Source: Nostoc sp. MG11 (GTDB lineage: Bacteria > Cyanobacteriota > Cyanobacteriia > Cyanobacteriales > Nostocaceae). Taken from it: a DNA stretch of 64,000 nucleotides. The number at the start of each line of letters is the position of its first letter. The stretch's first letter is position 1. Of this stretch, positions 8,204 to 17,075 are shown one piece after another. The stretch spans positions 86,205-150,204 of the forward strand of contig NZ_JACXXN010000015.1 of the NCBI RefSeq assembly GCF_014904695.1. The letters run 5' to 3'. The translations under genes were made by a program, and so were the position numbers. The notes beneath the pieces were generated by a model. The model was given only the letters and a program-made list of their open reading frames with translations. It was not told the DNA's origin and ran no database searches.

Positions 8204-9214
8204 CTAGAAATGAGGGGGAAGGCAAGGAAGTTGAGAATTAGGCAACAACTTACTATCTGCTGATGTGAGTCCTAAAGATTGAGCAATAGCCACTGATTCA
8301 CGTAACCGTTGCATAGCCCCTTCTATCCCCGGTGCAATTGGACGATTGCTAATTTCTTGATTAATTGCTTCTGCTTCGGACAAAAATTCTAGATTTTTCT
8401 GATGTTCATAAATCAGTTCATCTTCAATTGCTTGCAAATTCGCTAGTTCTAGCTGAGTTAAAGACTCGTAATATACTCTTACATCCTGTTTATGGTCATC
8501 AAGGATTTTGAAAAACTCGTAAACCATACCCGCAGCACCAACAACAGCTAATGCAGGTGCTACTGTGGTTAATGCGATCGCAATTGGTGGACAAGCTGCT
8601 ACTACTGCTGTAGTTGCAAATGCCGTTGCACCCCCAACTGCACCACCCATGACGGTATCTTTTAATGTTGCTGTAGTCGCTTCCTGTGCAGAAATTTCGC
8701 CTCGGACTACATGCAGTGCATTAGTTAGAAGCGAAAAAGGTGCGGCTGTCACTGCACCAACAGCAGCCCCCAAAGGCGCAGCTTGAAGACCCGCTTTGAC
8801 AGCACCAGCCAAGTTGTCAAACTGCAATTTGGCATTCAGTCTCATTTGTTCCTGCCAACTCATGATTTTATCACCACGAGTGATGTTGTCTTTGGCATTC
8901 TCCCATTTGATATTGTTGGGGTTATTAGACCCTCCTTTGCTGTGGGGTTTGATATGACTAGCGTGTTTATCAGATAGATATTGTTCGGCATTACTAACCG
9001 CAGATTTGCCGTCAACACCTGCGCGTTGAGATGGGGGAATCTTCTCTAACATTTCCTGGGCTTGCACCCTGCTTCTTGTCGGTTCACCAGGTCGAATCCC
9101 ACCTTTATATAATCTACGCGCCGCACTTAAAGGTAAATCCTGTAAATTAGCGTGGTGAATGTTGGTTGTAGCAGCAGCGTTGACAGCAGAATTAAGATGG
9201 GAATCGTCAGACAT
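8204..9214 (-). CDS. HNH-nuclease-like protein with hydrophobic Gly/Ala-rich membrane segments
   Basis: 336 residues. An HNH-like motif is present at 84-115: HASHIKPHSKGGSNNP followed by NNIKWENAKDNITRGDK, where His87, His91 and the Asn residues match the usual DHIxP(H/L)SxGG...N pattern. Two long Ala/Gly-rich hydrophobic stretches (about 138-165 and 186-232) could span or lyse a membrane. The C-terminus is helical and charged. First gene of a two-gene unit with the actin-like ATPase. The layout (nuclease motif, pore-like segments, ATPase partner) recalls toxin or defence effectors. HNH assignment is by motif only; catalytic activity is unproven. Confidence 0.6.
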   Translation of the reverse strand: MSDDSHLNSAVNAAATTNIHHANLQDLPLSAARRLYKGGIRPGEPTRSRVQAQEMLEKIPPSQRAGVDGKSAVSNAEQYLSDKHASHIKPHSKGGSNNPNNIKWENAKDNITRGDKIMSWQEQMRLNAKLQFDNLAGAVKAGLQAAPLGAAVGAVTAAPFSLLTNALHVVRGEISAQEATTATLKDTVMGGAVGGATAFATTAVVAACPPIAIALTTVAPALAVVGAAGMVYEFFKILDDHKQDVRVYYESLTQLELANLQAIEDELIYEHQKNLEFLSEAEAINQEISNRPIAPGIEGAMQRLRESVAIAQSLGLTSADSKLLPNSQLPCLPPHF

Positions 9215-9316
9215 GAGTGATTACCTTTCGTATCTAGTTTATTCTTTGAAATTTGCTAATACGCTTTCATCCAATTTGACGGAAGCATTTCATAACATAA
9301 ATTATACTCAAGACTG

Positions 9317-9675
9317 AAAGATTCTACTAATACCGAGAATTCTTGGCAGTAAATTTTTACCTGACGCTCTATTACTTGAAGAGGTTGCGCTATCAACACC
9401 TTTCTTGATAGACATCTCTAAATCCAACACCATAATCACTGCTTTAGCTAAAGCGTTAATGCTTGTATTTGCTACCTCCTAACGCAAGTAGTAAATGCGA
9501 TTAGGATTACTGATACTGGACAGTTAAGCTAATTCACTATCTTTCTGAACCACAAAAATGTAGGCGTAGCCCGTCGCAGACATCGCAGACTTAACCCACA
9601 GGCAAGTTCTAAACTGCGTTAGGAGAGTAGCAGCAATCACCATTAATGGTTCCGAGCGTGACAGTAAATCATCTA
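9317..9675 (-). pseudogene. decayed second copy of the 3' part of holA
   Basis: This stretch matches, with many changes, the holA fragment at 10874-11356 (for example GCTTGTATTTGCTACCTCCT, and GGTTCCGAGCGTGACAGTAA in both). Stops and small insertions have destroyed the frame. A repeat unit (about 9561-9585) has inserted inside this copy but is missing from the other. The similarity ends at 9675, exactly where an inverted copy of that repeat begins. It occupies most of the gene-free gap from 9215 to 9862. Confidence 0.7.
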
Positions 9676-9865
9676 GCGATGCCTGCGGCGGGCTACGCCT
9701 ACGCTAATCGCTGTTTCTGTCCTCCAGAAACATTTGCCCCCACTGCGCCGCATATCATATCATATTTTTGCGAAAATTGGCTAAATGTAAGAGGCTGAGG
9801 CAATGGAAATAAAGATTAAAATAGAGTTAGTAAAGGTAGAGTTTACTTGATTGGGAGGTTCTATG

Positions 9866-10093
9866 ATGACTTTACAAGAAATTATTAATTCTATTGAAAG
9901 TTTGCCCACAGAAGATCGAGAGTATTTATTTGAGTTTCTTCGCCAGCAACGAATTGAGAATCGGCGGGTTGAAATTTTGGCTAATGCTCAGGAAGTGATG
10001 CAGGCTTTTAAGGATGGGACAGCTCATAGGGGAAACGTTGATGATTTGATCGCTGATTTACTAGGAGATGATGATGGAAGTTGTCTGGAGTAG
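9866..10093 (+). CDS. type II antitoxin-like protein of a RelE-type module
   Basis: About 75 residues. The N-terminal segment (MTLQEIINSIESLPTEDR then YLFEFLRQQR) resembles the small dimerising DNA-binding domain of cyanobacterial antitoxins. The acidic tail (DLIADLLGDDDGS) would wrap the basic toxin. GGGAGG at 9853-9858 fits the ATG at 9866 best (another ATG is at 9863). It overlaps the toxin gene, the usual toxin-antitoxin arrangement. It would normally neutralise the toxin and repress its own operon. Confidence 0.75.
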   Translation: MTLQEIINSIESLPTEDREYLFEFLRQQRIENRRVEILANAQEVMQAFKDGTAHRGNVDDLIADLLGDDDGSCLE

Positions 10094-10355
10094 TGGATTT
10101 AAGCGGTCTTTTAGGAAGATTACAAAGAAAAACCCGCAATTAAAGAATCAAATCGTTAATGTATTAAGGCTTTTGGCAGATGATCCATTTACACCGTCTT
10201 TGAAGTCTCATAAGTTAACAGGAAATTTAGCGGGGCTGTGGTCTTGTTCTGTTGCTTATGATTGTAGAATTATCTTTAATTTGTCTGAGGATGAGAAGTT
10301 GTTAGAAATGGTTATTTTGTTGATTGATATTGGCAGCCATGATGAAGTTTATTAA
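10071..10355 (+). CDS. RelE/YafQ-family mRNA interferase toxin
   Basis: About 94 residues. Family features are the basic N-terminus (SSGFKRSFRKITKKNPQLK), the DPFTPSLKSHKLTGNLAGLWS segment, YDCRIIF and the C-terminal GSHDEVY typical of YafQ/RelE-like toxins in cyanobacteria. Such toxins cleave mRNA at the ribosome when the antitoxin is lost. Three ATG codons in a row (10068, 10071, 10074) follow TAGGAG within the antitoxin gene, so the start is uncertain by one or two codons and translation is coupled to the antitoxin. Confidence 0.85.
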   Translation: MMEVVWSSGFKRSFRKITKKNPQLKNQIVNVLRLLADDPFTPSLKSHKLTGNLAGLWSCSVAYDCRIIFNLSEDEKLLEMVILLIDIGSHDEVY

Positions 10356-10439
10356 ATGGTAAAATAGAGGCTCAAGCTTTGGATGTAGAGATGAAAATGA
10401 GTCAGCAAAGTTAGGGCTTACTTTCGAGGAGGTTCTATG

Positions 10440-10691
10440 ATGAATTTACAAGAAACTATTAATTATATTGAAAGTTTACCCACAGAAGAACGGGACTATT
10501 TGTTTGAGTTTCTCCGTAAAAAAAAGGAGGAATCTAGAGGGGATAATTTTTGGGAGGGATTACAAAAATTTAGAAGCGTAATCCAAAGCGAGGGGATTAT
10601 CTTTACTGATGATGATTTCGCTGACTTACGAGTAGACACAAAGCGGCTTGTCGGCAGACATCACAGTGTGGTCAGAGATATTGAACTATGA
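10440..10691 (+). CDS. VapB-type antitoxin left without its toxin
   Basis: About 83 residues. The first 30 residues (MNLQETINYIESLPTEERD) are nearly the same as those of the antitoxin at 9866, but the tail differs (TDDDFADLRVDTKRLVG...VRDIEL) and resembles VapB antitoxins of PIN toxins. GAGGAGG at 10426-10432 supports ATG 10440 (ATG 10437 is also possible). The stop overlaps the ATG of a vapC remnant. It may be an orphan antitoxin that could still bind DNA or related toxins. Confidence 0.65.
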   Translation: MNLQETINYIESLPTEERDYLFEFLRKKKEESRGDNFWEGLQKFRSVIQSEGIIFTDDDFADLRVDTKRLVGRHHSVVRDIEL

Positions 10692-10750
10692 GCTTGAAAT
10701 ACTTACTTGATACCAATATTCTCAAGAGAGCCAGCACGTCCTATTCCTAA
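10688..10750 (+). pseudogene. vapC toxin remnant (first 20 codons)
   Basis: Starting in an ATGA overlap with the antitoxin stop, the frame encodes MSLKYLLDTNILKRASTS and then stops. YLLDTNIL is the standard first strand of PIN-domain VapC RNases, including the first catalytic Asp. Everything after it is gone. This is a truncated toxin, not a functional nuclease. Confidence 0.75.
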
Positions 10751-10873
10751 AATGAGAAACATAACATGTGAAAGTTTTGTTATATACTAATATCATTATT
10801 AGTTAATTTGGATTTTAGATTTAAATCAAATATACAATCCAAAATCCAAAACTCTCAGTCAACTTTATGTTGA

Positions 10874-11356
10874 TTAAGTTAACTTAAATAACCTGCTAAC
10901 ACTAAGAATTATTAGCAGTAAATCCTTACTTTCAGCACCTCTCTTAACAGACATCTCCAAATCTAGCATCATAGTTACTGCCTTAGCTAAAGCATTGATG
11001 CTTGTATTTGCTACCTCCTGACGCAAATAGTAAATGCGATTAGGATTGCTGATACTGCACATTTGAGCTAATTCACTATCTTTCTTAATCCCAGAAACAA
11101 TCGCAGACTTAATCCACAGCCAAGTTCTAAACTGCGTTAGGAGAGTAGCAACAATTACCATTAATGGTTCCGAGCGTGACAGTAAATCATCCAGCAGGTG
11201 CAAAACTTGATTACTTTCTCCTTGACGAATAGCAGATGCCAGTTGTAGGCTATTCTGAGTCTGACATGGCACTAATTCTTTTACTTCTGCAAGCTCAAGT
11301 TGTCTGCCATTACCATAAATATACAGTTTGCGTAACTCAGTCGCTGCACGGGTCAT
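10874..11356 (-). pseudogene. C-terminal half of DNA polymerase III delta subunit (holA fragment)
   Basis: 160 residues matching the C-terminal collar and connecting part of cyanobacterial HolA: TQNSLQLASAIRQGE, VATLLTQFRTWLWIK and NPNRIYYLRQEV. Full-length HolA is about 330 residues; the AAA+ N-terminal half that contacts the clamp is missing. The fragment is fused directly behind a Uma2 gene (4-bp overlap). A complete holA must exist elsewhere because it is essential. A second, more decayed copy lies at 9317-9675. Confidence 0.75.
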
Positions 11357-12018
11357 TCGCAGGTTTTTGACATAATTAAATGCGATCGCTTTTCATTAGG
11401 CAATAGTAATTTACAAAGCCGAATCAAAACTTGCTGTGCGGTTAAATTGAGTTGGGGTAAGGTCGGCGAGATAATTAAATTATTACCAGTAAATGCAGTC
11501 ATTTGATATTCCTCATCTATTAATTCACATACAAAAATAGTAGGTTGTTTGGGATTACCAATAAACTTTTTACCTCCCAATGCAGCGTAATCCAAAATCC
11601 AGTATTCGGGAATACCCATCTCTTCATAATCCCCGAATTTATCATGATAGTCATCACGCCAATTAGTACTAACAACTTCAATTACCAGAGGGATAGATTC
11701 GGGTTGAATTACAGTTGATTGTTTCTCCCACAAAGGTTCATTGACAAAATTATCGTGATTTAATAATAAAATATCAGGGGAATAGGTAGAATCTCTTGTT
11801 TTGACAAACGCAGTTTTGGGTATGCGATAAGGTAGTCCTATTTGCAAAAGTTGAAAACCGATTTGTACCGTGAGAAACCCGGTAACATTTTCGTGTTTTC
11901 CTGTATGAGGTGGCATTTCAATAATTATTCCTTTATACAGTTCGTAGCGCTTTCCATCATTGGGATACCACTCAATAAATTCTTCGTAGGTTATGGGTTT
12001 GGGTAATGCTTGAGTCAT
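11353..12018 (-). CDS. Uma2 family (DUF820) putative restriction-endonuclease-fold protein
   Basis: 221 residues when started at the ATG 12018 (MTQALPKPITYEEFIEWYP), which matches how most cyanobacterial Uma2 proteins begin. The longer 247-residue frame adds a basic, unconserved stretch. PD-(D/E)xK-like residues are visible: SPDILLLNHD, LVIEVVSTNWRDDYHDKFGDYEEMGIPEYWILD. The family is highly expanded in cyanobacteria and its cellular role is not settled. The C-terminal tail ends within the start of the holA fragment, so this end may have been altered when the two were joined. Confidence 0.88.
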   Translation of the reverse strand: MTQALPKPITYEEFIEWYPNDGKRYELYKGIIIEMPPHTGKHENVTGFLTVQIGFQLLQIGLPYRIPKTAFVKTRDSTYSPDILLLNHDNFVNEPLWEKQSTVIQPESIPLVIEVVSTNWRDDYHDKFGDYEEMGIPEYWILDYAALGGKKFIGNPKQPTIFVCELIDEEYQMTAFTGNNLIISPTLPQLNLTAQQVLIRLCKLLLPNEKRSHLIMSKTCE

Positions 12019-12128
12019 GTAGCACCTGATTAGAAGTCGCTCGAAATAGCAGCCATAATGCTTTCGTTTGTTTGGCTTGCGCTTTATTTTAGCCAATCAC
12101 CAAACAGTTTTCTGACTGGCGATCGCAA

Positions 12129-15100
12129 TTATTCGCATGGACGACTCATTACCAGTCGTCCGTCGGAGAGTCGATATACACCAGTTGGTTCAATAATGCG
12201 ATCGCCTTTTTTCCAAGGACGCGATGTATTTTCATTATTGACACCACGCACTCTATCTGTGGAATAGTTGGACATTGATACATCACCGGGACGGTTGGGT
12301 AAAGCACCTCCACCTGTAATGATGAAGCTACTTTCTTGTTTCTTATTTCCACGGGCTATGCAGCTATTAGCAATGAGCGCGTTGGTGTCAATCGCATTTG
12401 TGGGAAGTTCGCTGAGACTATTTTGAATTGTGCTGTTGTCGGGAGAGTTAACATTAACATTTCCCGATAAACCAACTCCCGAAGTGGCTGTGATGTATTT
12501 CGACACATCGCTAGGTTGAGTACCGACAAATACACCTTGGGCGTTGATTTGAACTTGACCACCGCGAGAGTTATCTGAGTTAGCACTAATACGGCTATTT
12601 TCGAGTGCGATTAATAAATCAGTGTCGATGTTAATGTTACCACCGATGACGTTTTCGCCTGTAGCGTTGGTGGTAATCTTGCTGTTGCGACGGAGGGTTA
12701 AATTTTGGGTGTTGAGGTTGATGGTTGCTTGTTCGCGGTTGGGGTCTTTATTGGGGCTACGGGTATTAGCGTTGATGGAAGCATTGTTGTTTAGACGGAT
12801 GTGATCGGTGTTGATGGTCATAATACCTGCGTTGCCTGTACCCTCACTATTTACAAATATCCCAGCACCATTACTTACAAGTAAATTTTGGGTGTTAACC
12901 TTCAAATCTCCTGCATCCCCAGTTGAGTTACTTTCAGCAGAAGCAAATAAACCACTGAAAAATTCGTTATTAGCTGACTTACCAATAAGTTGCACGCTTT
13001 CTGAAGCATTTACAGTTAAACTTCCTCCTTTACCTGAGTTAAACGTAGAAGCTATAACTTGTGCCCCATCTTGTGCAAGTAAATTTTGCGTATTTACAGC
13101 TATATTTCCCGCATCCCCAGTTGCACCTTTTTCAGAAGAAGCGAACAAGCCACTGAGAAAACTACTATTAACTGACTGACCAATCAGTTGAACGTTTTGT
13201 GAAGCATTAACAGTTAAATTTCCCCCTCGACCAGAACTAAACGTACTCGCTAAGACCTGCGCTCCATCCCGCACTAATAAATTTTGGGTAGTAATCTTTA
13301 AATCTCCTGCATCTCCAGTCGAACCTTGTTCAGCAGAAGCAATTAAACCACCAGGAGAACCGTTAACAGATGTACCAATTAGTTCTACTTTATTCGAGGC
13401 ATTGACAGTCAAATTCCCTGCTCTACCCGCTCCTAATGTACCAGTAAATACTCGTGCTCCATCTTGCACAAGTAAATCTTGGGTGGTAATTGTTAAACTT
13501 CCTGCATCTCCTGTTGAACCTTGTTGAACAGAAGCACCTAAGCCACTGATAATACGACCATCCGCAGACGTACCAATTAGTTCCACTTTTTTAGAGGCGT
13601 TTACATTTAAATTACCTGCTTTACCTCTACCAGATGTTGCAGCAGTTATCTGTGCTCCATTTCGTACAAATAAATCTTGAGCGTTAATTGTTAAATCTCC
13701 TGCATTCCCAGTCGAACCTGCTAGAGCAGAAGTAGAGAAAACACTAAGAGTATTACCATTCAGTGATGTGCCAATCAGTTCTACTTTATCTGTGGCATTA
13801 ACAGTCAAATTTCCCCCTTTACCCTGACCAGATGTGGCTGCACCCACCTGTCCACCATCGCGCACAAGTAAATTTTGGGCGTTAATTGTTAAATCTCCCG
13901 CGTTTCCTGTTAAGCCTTGGTTCGCGGATGTACTCAAACTGCTATTAAGAAAACCATTAGCAGACACACCAATCACTTCCACGCTACTGCTTGCATTGAC
14001 AGTCAAATTACCTCCCTTACCTGCACTAGATGTACCAGTGATAACTGTTGCCCCATCTCTCACAAGTAAATCTTGGGTGGTAATGGTTAAATCTCCTGCA
14101 TCACCAGTTGAGCCTTGGTTAGTAGAAGTACCCAAACCACTAAAAAAACGACCGTCAGCAGATGTGCCAATTATTTGCACCTTGTTAGAGGTATTGATGG
14201 TTAAATTACCTCCCTTACCTACACCAGATGTACCAGTATTAACCTGTGCTCCATTTTGCACAAGAAAATCTTGGCTGGTAATCGTTAAATCTCCTGCATC
14301 TCCAGTTGAACCTGATTCAGCAGAAGAAAGCAACCCAGTAAAAAAACGACCGTCAGCAGATGTACCAATAAGTTCCACACTACGGTCAGCATTAATAATC
14401 AAATTTCCTGCCTTACCTTTACCAAGGGTAGAAGTATTGACTCGTGCCCCATCACGAATACTTAAACTACCCGCACTAATGTTTATACTCCCTGCATCTC
14501 CAGACCCAAAAGTACTAGTAAAGATAGTACTGAGACTATTGGGTGAACTGGGTGAGCGACCCACAACCTCTACTGAGTCTTTAGCATCTATGGTCAAATT
14601 TCCTGCTTTGCCTGTACTAGATGTCAAAGTTGTGACTATTCCACCATCACGAATACTTAAACGACCTGCATTAATATTTAGACTTCCAGCATCTCCAGAC
14701 CCAAAAGTACTTGTAGAGATATTACTAGAAGCATTGGGTGAGCGACCCACCACCTCCACTAAGTCTTTGGCATTTATTGTCAAATTTTCTCCACTACCAA
14801 GCTCAGTACGAGTAGTAATATCTCCACCATCGTTAACACTCAATCGTTGTGTATTAATAGTTAATTCCCCACTCTTTCCAGTACCGAAAGTACTGGTAGA
14901 TAGCCTACTTACTGTAGTAATTGTTTCTCCAGTTTGTGGATTGATAAACGTTGTTATGCCGCTTAAAGTAACGGAGTCTGAAGCGTTGACTAATAAATTT
15001 CCACTATTACCACGTTCTAACGATTGTGTACCAATGTTTCCACCGTTAGTAAGCGTAAGCGATCGGGCATTAATTGCAATATTTCCAGTATCACCTAGAG

Positions 15101-16187
15101 AGTTTTCCAAACCCAAGCTTGAAATACCACTAAGACTATCCAGCGTGACATCATCAGTTGCATTAACTACGACATCTCCAGCAGAAATACCCGGTGTACC
15201 TTCTCCAGCAGCAAGAGTTGCTGTGATCAGACTATTTCCAAAAAGGCTCAAGTTTCCAGTATTAACTGATATTGCACCCCCTCCAGTTGTCACAGCAAAG
15301 GCGTTATTTTGCAAGACAATATCCGCTTTTGGTATACCTTCTGGGAAGGCTAACTGCATTTGATTACCGCTACCAATTAACTCAATAGTTCCTGTTCCTG
15401 CAACTGCACCTAATTCCAAACGATTTCCTACTGAAGTTGCAACACCACTATCAAATGTAATATTTCCACCTATTAAGTAAAGACTTCCTAGTGTTGCAAT
15501 TTGACGACTACGGTTAATTATTCCGCTTTGATTAATCTGATTAAACAGCAACGCCGAAGGATTCACCGTTAACAAAGTTGCTGCTTGGGGATTTGTGGCA
15601 CTAAAATTTCCCTGATTGCCAAACTGCACCCCATTTGCAGTTGTTCCCACAAATGAACCCTGCACATCTAAACTTGCATTCTGCCCAAAAATAATACTAT
15701 TGGGATTAATTAAGAATAAATTGGCATTAGAACCAGCTATATTACCGTTAATAATCTGGGAAGTACCCAATCTACCCAATATCTCAGAGCGATTACTTCC
15801 TGTCACCCGTGCCAAAATATTCTGAATATCTGCACCAGGACTCAAAAAATAAGCTCCCCGTCCCTCGCTGACGTTAAACTCTCGAAAGCTATGAAACAGG
15901 TTAACTCCGCGAGTTGCACCACCAGTAATTACTTCAACGGGCAAACCATTAAAATTAGTTACAACATTGGAATTTTCAGCCCCTAATGTGTTGTCGGGGG
16001 CGATCGCACTTTGAGCAAAAACAGGAGTTTGAACAAATGCGACTATTCCAAATAAACTCCACACACTTGCTATTTTCAAACACAGATTGCAGAATTTTTT
16101 GTTGATCGCAGCAGTTTTCTTAAGAGATTGTGTTGTTGAGGATAGTTGCACAATAATAGCTTGATGCTGTGGCGATCGCAAAATCAT
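12129..16187 (-). CDS. large two-partner secretion exoprotein (TpsA, filamentous haemagglutinin-like)
   Basis: 1352 residues. It has an extended signal peptide (to about 59, PVFAQ), then the TPS secretion domain (about 60-300), including VNLFHSFREFNV, GNIAGSNANLFLINPNSIIFG and NPSALLF. The body (about 300-1250) is a beta-helix of imperfect repeats, each roughly 57-60 residues, with units like GDAGDLTITTQDLLVRDGA and a variable ELIGTSADGRFFSG part. Near the C-terminus is the NSCIARG...FIITGGGALPNRPGD motif common in cyanobacterial TpsA proteins. It is probably exported by the TpsB at 804-2534 and displayed on or released from the surface. Likely role: adhesion or surface signalling (inference). 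Confidence 0.92.
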   Translation of the reverse strand: MILRSPQHQAIIVQLSSTTQSLKKTAAINKKFCNLCLKIASVWSLFGIVAFVQTPVFAQSAIAPDNTLGAENSNVVTNFNGLPVEVITGGATRGVNLFHSFREFNVSEGRGAYFLSPGADIQNILARVTGSNRSEILGRLGTSQIINGNIAGSNANLFLINPNSIIFGQNASLDVQGSFVGTTANGVQFGNQGNFSATNPQAATLLTVNPSALLFNQINQSGIINRSRQIATLGSLYLIGGNITFDSGVATSVGNRLELGAVAGTGTIELIGSGNQMQLAFPEGIPKADIVLQNNAFAVTTGGGAISVNTGNLSLFGNSLITATLAAGEGTPGISAGDVVVNATDDVTLDSLSGISSLGLENSLGDTGNIAINARSLTLTNGGNIGTQSLERGNSGNLLVNASDSVTLSGITTFINPQTGETITTVSRLSTSTFGTGKSGELTINTQRLSVNDGGDITTRTELGSGENLTINAKDLVEVVGRSPNASSNISTSTFGSGDAGSLNINAGRLSIRDGGIVTTLTSSTGKAGNLTIDAKDSVEVVGRSPSSPNSLSTIFTSTFGSGDAGSINISAGSLSIRDGARVNTSTLGKGKAGNLIINADRSVELIGTSADGRFFTGLLSSAESGSTGDAGDLTITSQDFLVQNGAQVNTGTSGVGKGGNLTINTSNKVQIIGTSADGRFFSGLGTSTNQGSTGDAGDLTITTQDLLVRDGATVITGTSSAGKGGNLTVNASSSVEVIGVSANGFLNSSLSTSANQGLTGNAGDLTINAQNLLVRDGGQVGAATSGQGKGGNLTVNATDKVELIGTSLNGNTLSVFSTSALAGSTGNAGDLTINAQDLFVRNGAQITAATSGRGKAGNLNVNASKKVELIGTSADGRIISGLGASVQQGSTGDAGSLTITTQDLLVQDGARVFTGTLGAGRAGNLTVNASNKVELIGTSVNGSPGGLIASAEQGSTGDAGDLKITTQNLLVRDGAQVLASTFSSGRGGNLTVNASQNVQLIGQSVNSSFLSGLFASSEKGATGDAGNIAVNTQNLLAQDGAQVIASTFNSGKGGSLTVNASESVQLIGKSANNEFFSGLFASAESNSTGDAGDLKVNTQNLLVSNGAGIFVNSEGTGNAGIMTINTDHIRLNNNASINANTRSPNKDPNREQATINLNTQNLTLRRNSKITTNATGENVIGGNINIDTDLLIALENSRISANSDNSRGGQVQINAQGVFVGTQPSDVSKYITATSGVGLSGNVNVNSPDNSTIQNSLSELPTNAIDTNALIANSCIARGNKKQESSFIITGGGALPNRPGDVSMSNYSTDRVRGVNNENTSRPWKKGDRIIEPTGVYRLSDGRLVMSRPCE
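12900..14420 (-). repeat. internal coding repeats of the TpsA exoprotein
   Basis: About nine consecutive DNA units of roughly 170-180 bp encode the beta-helix coils. Each carries a version of GGTAATCGTTAAATCTCCTG on the plus strand (complement of the GDAGDLTIT coding region) and a TAATAAATTTTGGG-like piece. Identity between units is high at both DNA and protein level. Recent unequal exchange is therefore likely, and unit number may vary between strains. Confidence 0.75.
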
Positions 16188-16513
16188 AAGCTGTGATGAA
16201 AATAATAATTAATTTGTAGTATATCGCTATTTAGATAATAAACTTATGATTTTTCTGAGGAAGCATTCATGACAGAAATGTTCTGCACATTGGTGCTTGC
16301 AGTTTTATGCAGTCTGCTTGGCTGAAATCTGCAATTACATGAGCAACGAGTTGAAGGATTTATTTTGAAAATCAGTTTAATGTAAGAACTATCAGGAACG
16401 ATAAATAAACAAAAACACCAAGTCAAATATTGATTGTTAATGAATTTCATCGTTTCTAAATTACTCTATTTATTTGGATTTTTCCTTTGATTGTGATTTC
16501 ATTCAATACTTGA

Positions 16514-16831
16514 ATGTCAATAATGTCAACGGATACTCCCAATATATCCAGCAACAAATCAGGAGTTTTGAAGATGTCTGCCTCTGAATATGTGATGCAC
16601 AATATCTTTAGCAAAATTATTGATGAATACCATCCTTTCGCAGAGTATCAGGGTTATGCAGAAGGAGAGAATGGATTCATAGTCTACTATCAAGGAACGA
16701 ATGGTCAGCAACATATGGTAGTAGATACAGAGGGAAATATTATCTCTGATTCGACGATGGGAACCACTCGTTCTCTAGGGATATTAGCTGTGGGTGCAGG
16801 TTTGATCTCGACGTTGATAGGTGGTGAGTAA
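16514..16831 (+). CDS. hypothetical protein with C-terminal hydrophobic segment
   Basis: 105 residues. The N-terminus is polar, the centre (HPFAEYQGYAEGENGFIVYY) has many aromatic residues, and the last 20 residues (SLGILAVGAGLISTLIGG) form a short hydrophobic, glycine-rich segment that could anchor in or associate with a membrane. No signal peptide. Possible starts are 16514, 16523 and 16574. The preceding 326 bp from the end of TpsA hold no other gene that I can support. It sits between TpsA and the secreted-protein block; function unknown. Confidence 0.5.
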   Translation: MSIMSTDTPNISSNKSGVLKMSASEYVMHNIFSKIIDEYHPFAEYQGYAEGENGFIVYYQGTNGQQHMVVDTEGNIISDSTMGTTRSLGILAVGAGLISTLIGGE

Positions 16832-16891
16832 GATTTTTAATCGTCAAGAAGTTGAAGGCGATCGCACTTTTTATTCTGAATATTTGAAATG

Positions 16892-17075
16892 TGTAGACGC
16901 TCTGCGGCTTGCCAGAGGTATCACTTTTATCTACGCAACCACGATCGCCCTGAAGTGCATATAAGTTTTAGTTGACAACATCAGAAGAAACAGCGAGCAA
17001 TATAAGTCAACCAAGCTGCCAGAACCGAAATTTTACAAACTGAAAACTTCTCTAACTTACTTAAGGAGAGCAAAA
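16892..17075 (+). promoter_or_regulatory. conserved leader region, copy 1 (upstream of the 17076 gene)
   Basis: The stretch from 16892 to about 17003 is about 85-90% the same by eye as 18420-18533 (shared GCCCTGAAGTGCATATA, TTTTAGTTGACAAC and AGAAGAAACAGC). A second shared piece lies directly before both genes (CAAGCTGCCAGAACCGAAAT versus CAAGCTGCTACAACCGAGAT). Both precede genes for secreted but unrelated proteins. This suggests conserved transcription or translation signals. A clear AAGGAG lies 7 nt before the 17076 start. Confidence 0.5.

Noticed and set aside
13834..15363. Long 509-codon open frame on the plus strand inside the TpsA gene
   Set aside because: It is the complement of the repetitive exoprotein gene; its Pro/Leu-rich translation (SPASPVEP repeats) reflects the antisense of Gly/Thr/Asp repeats and has no start signal.
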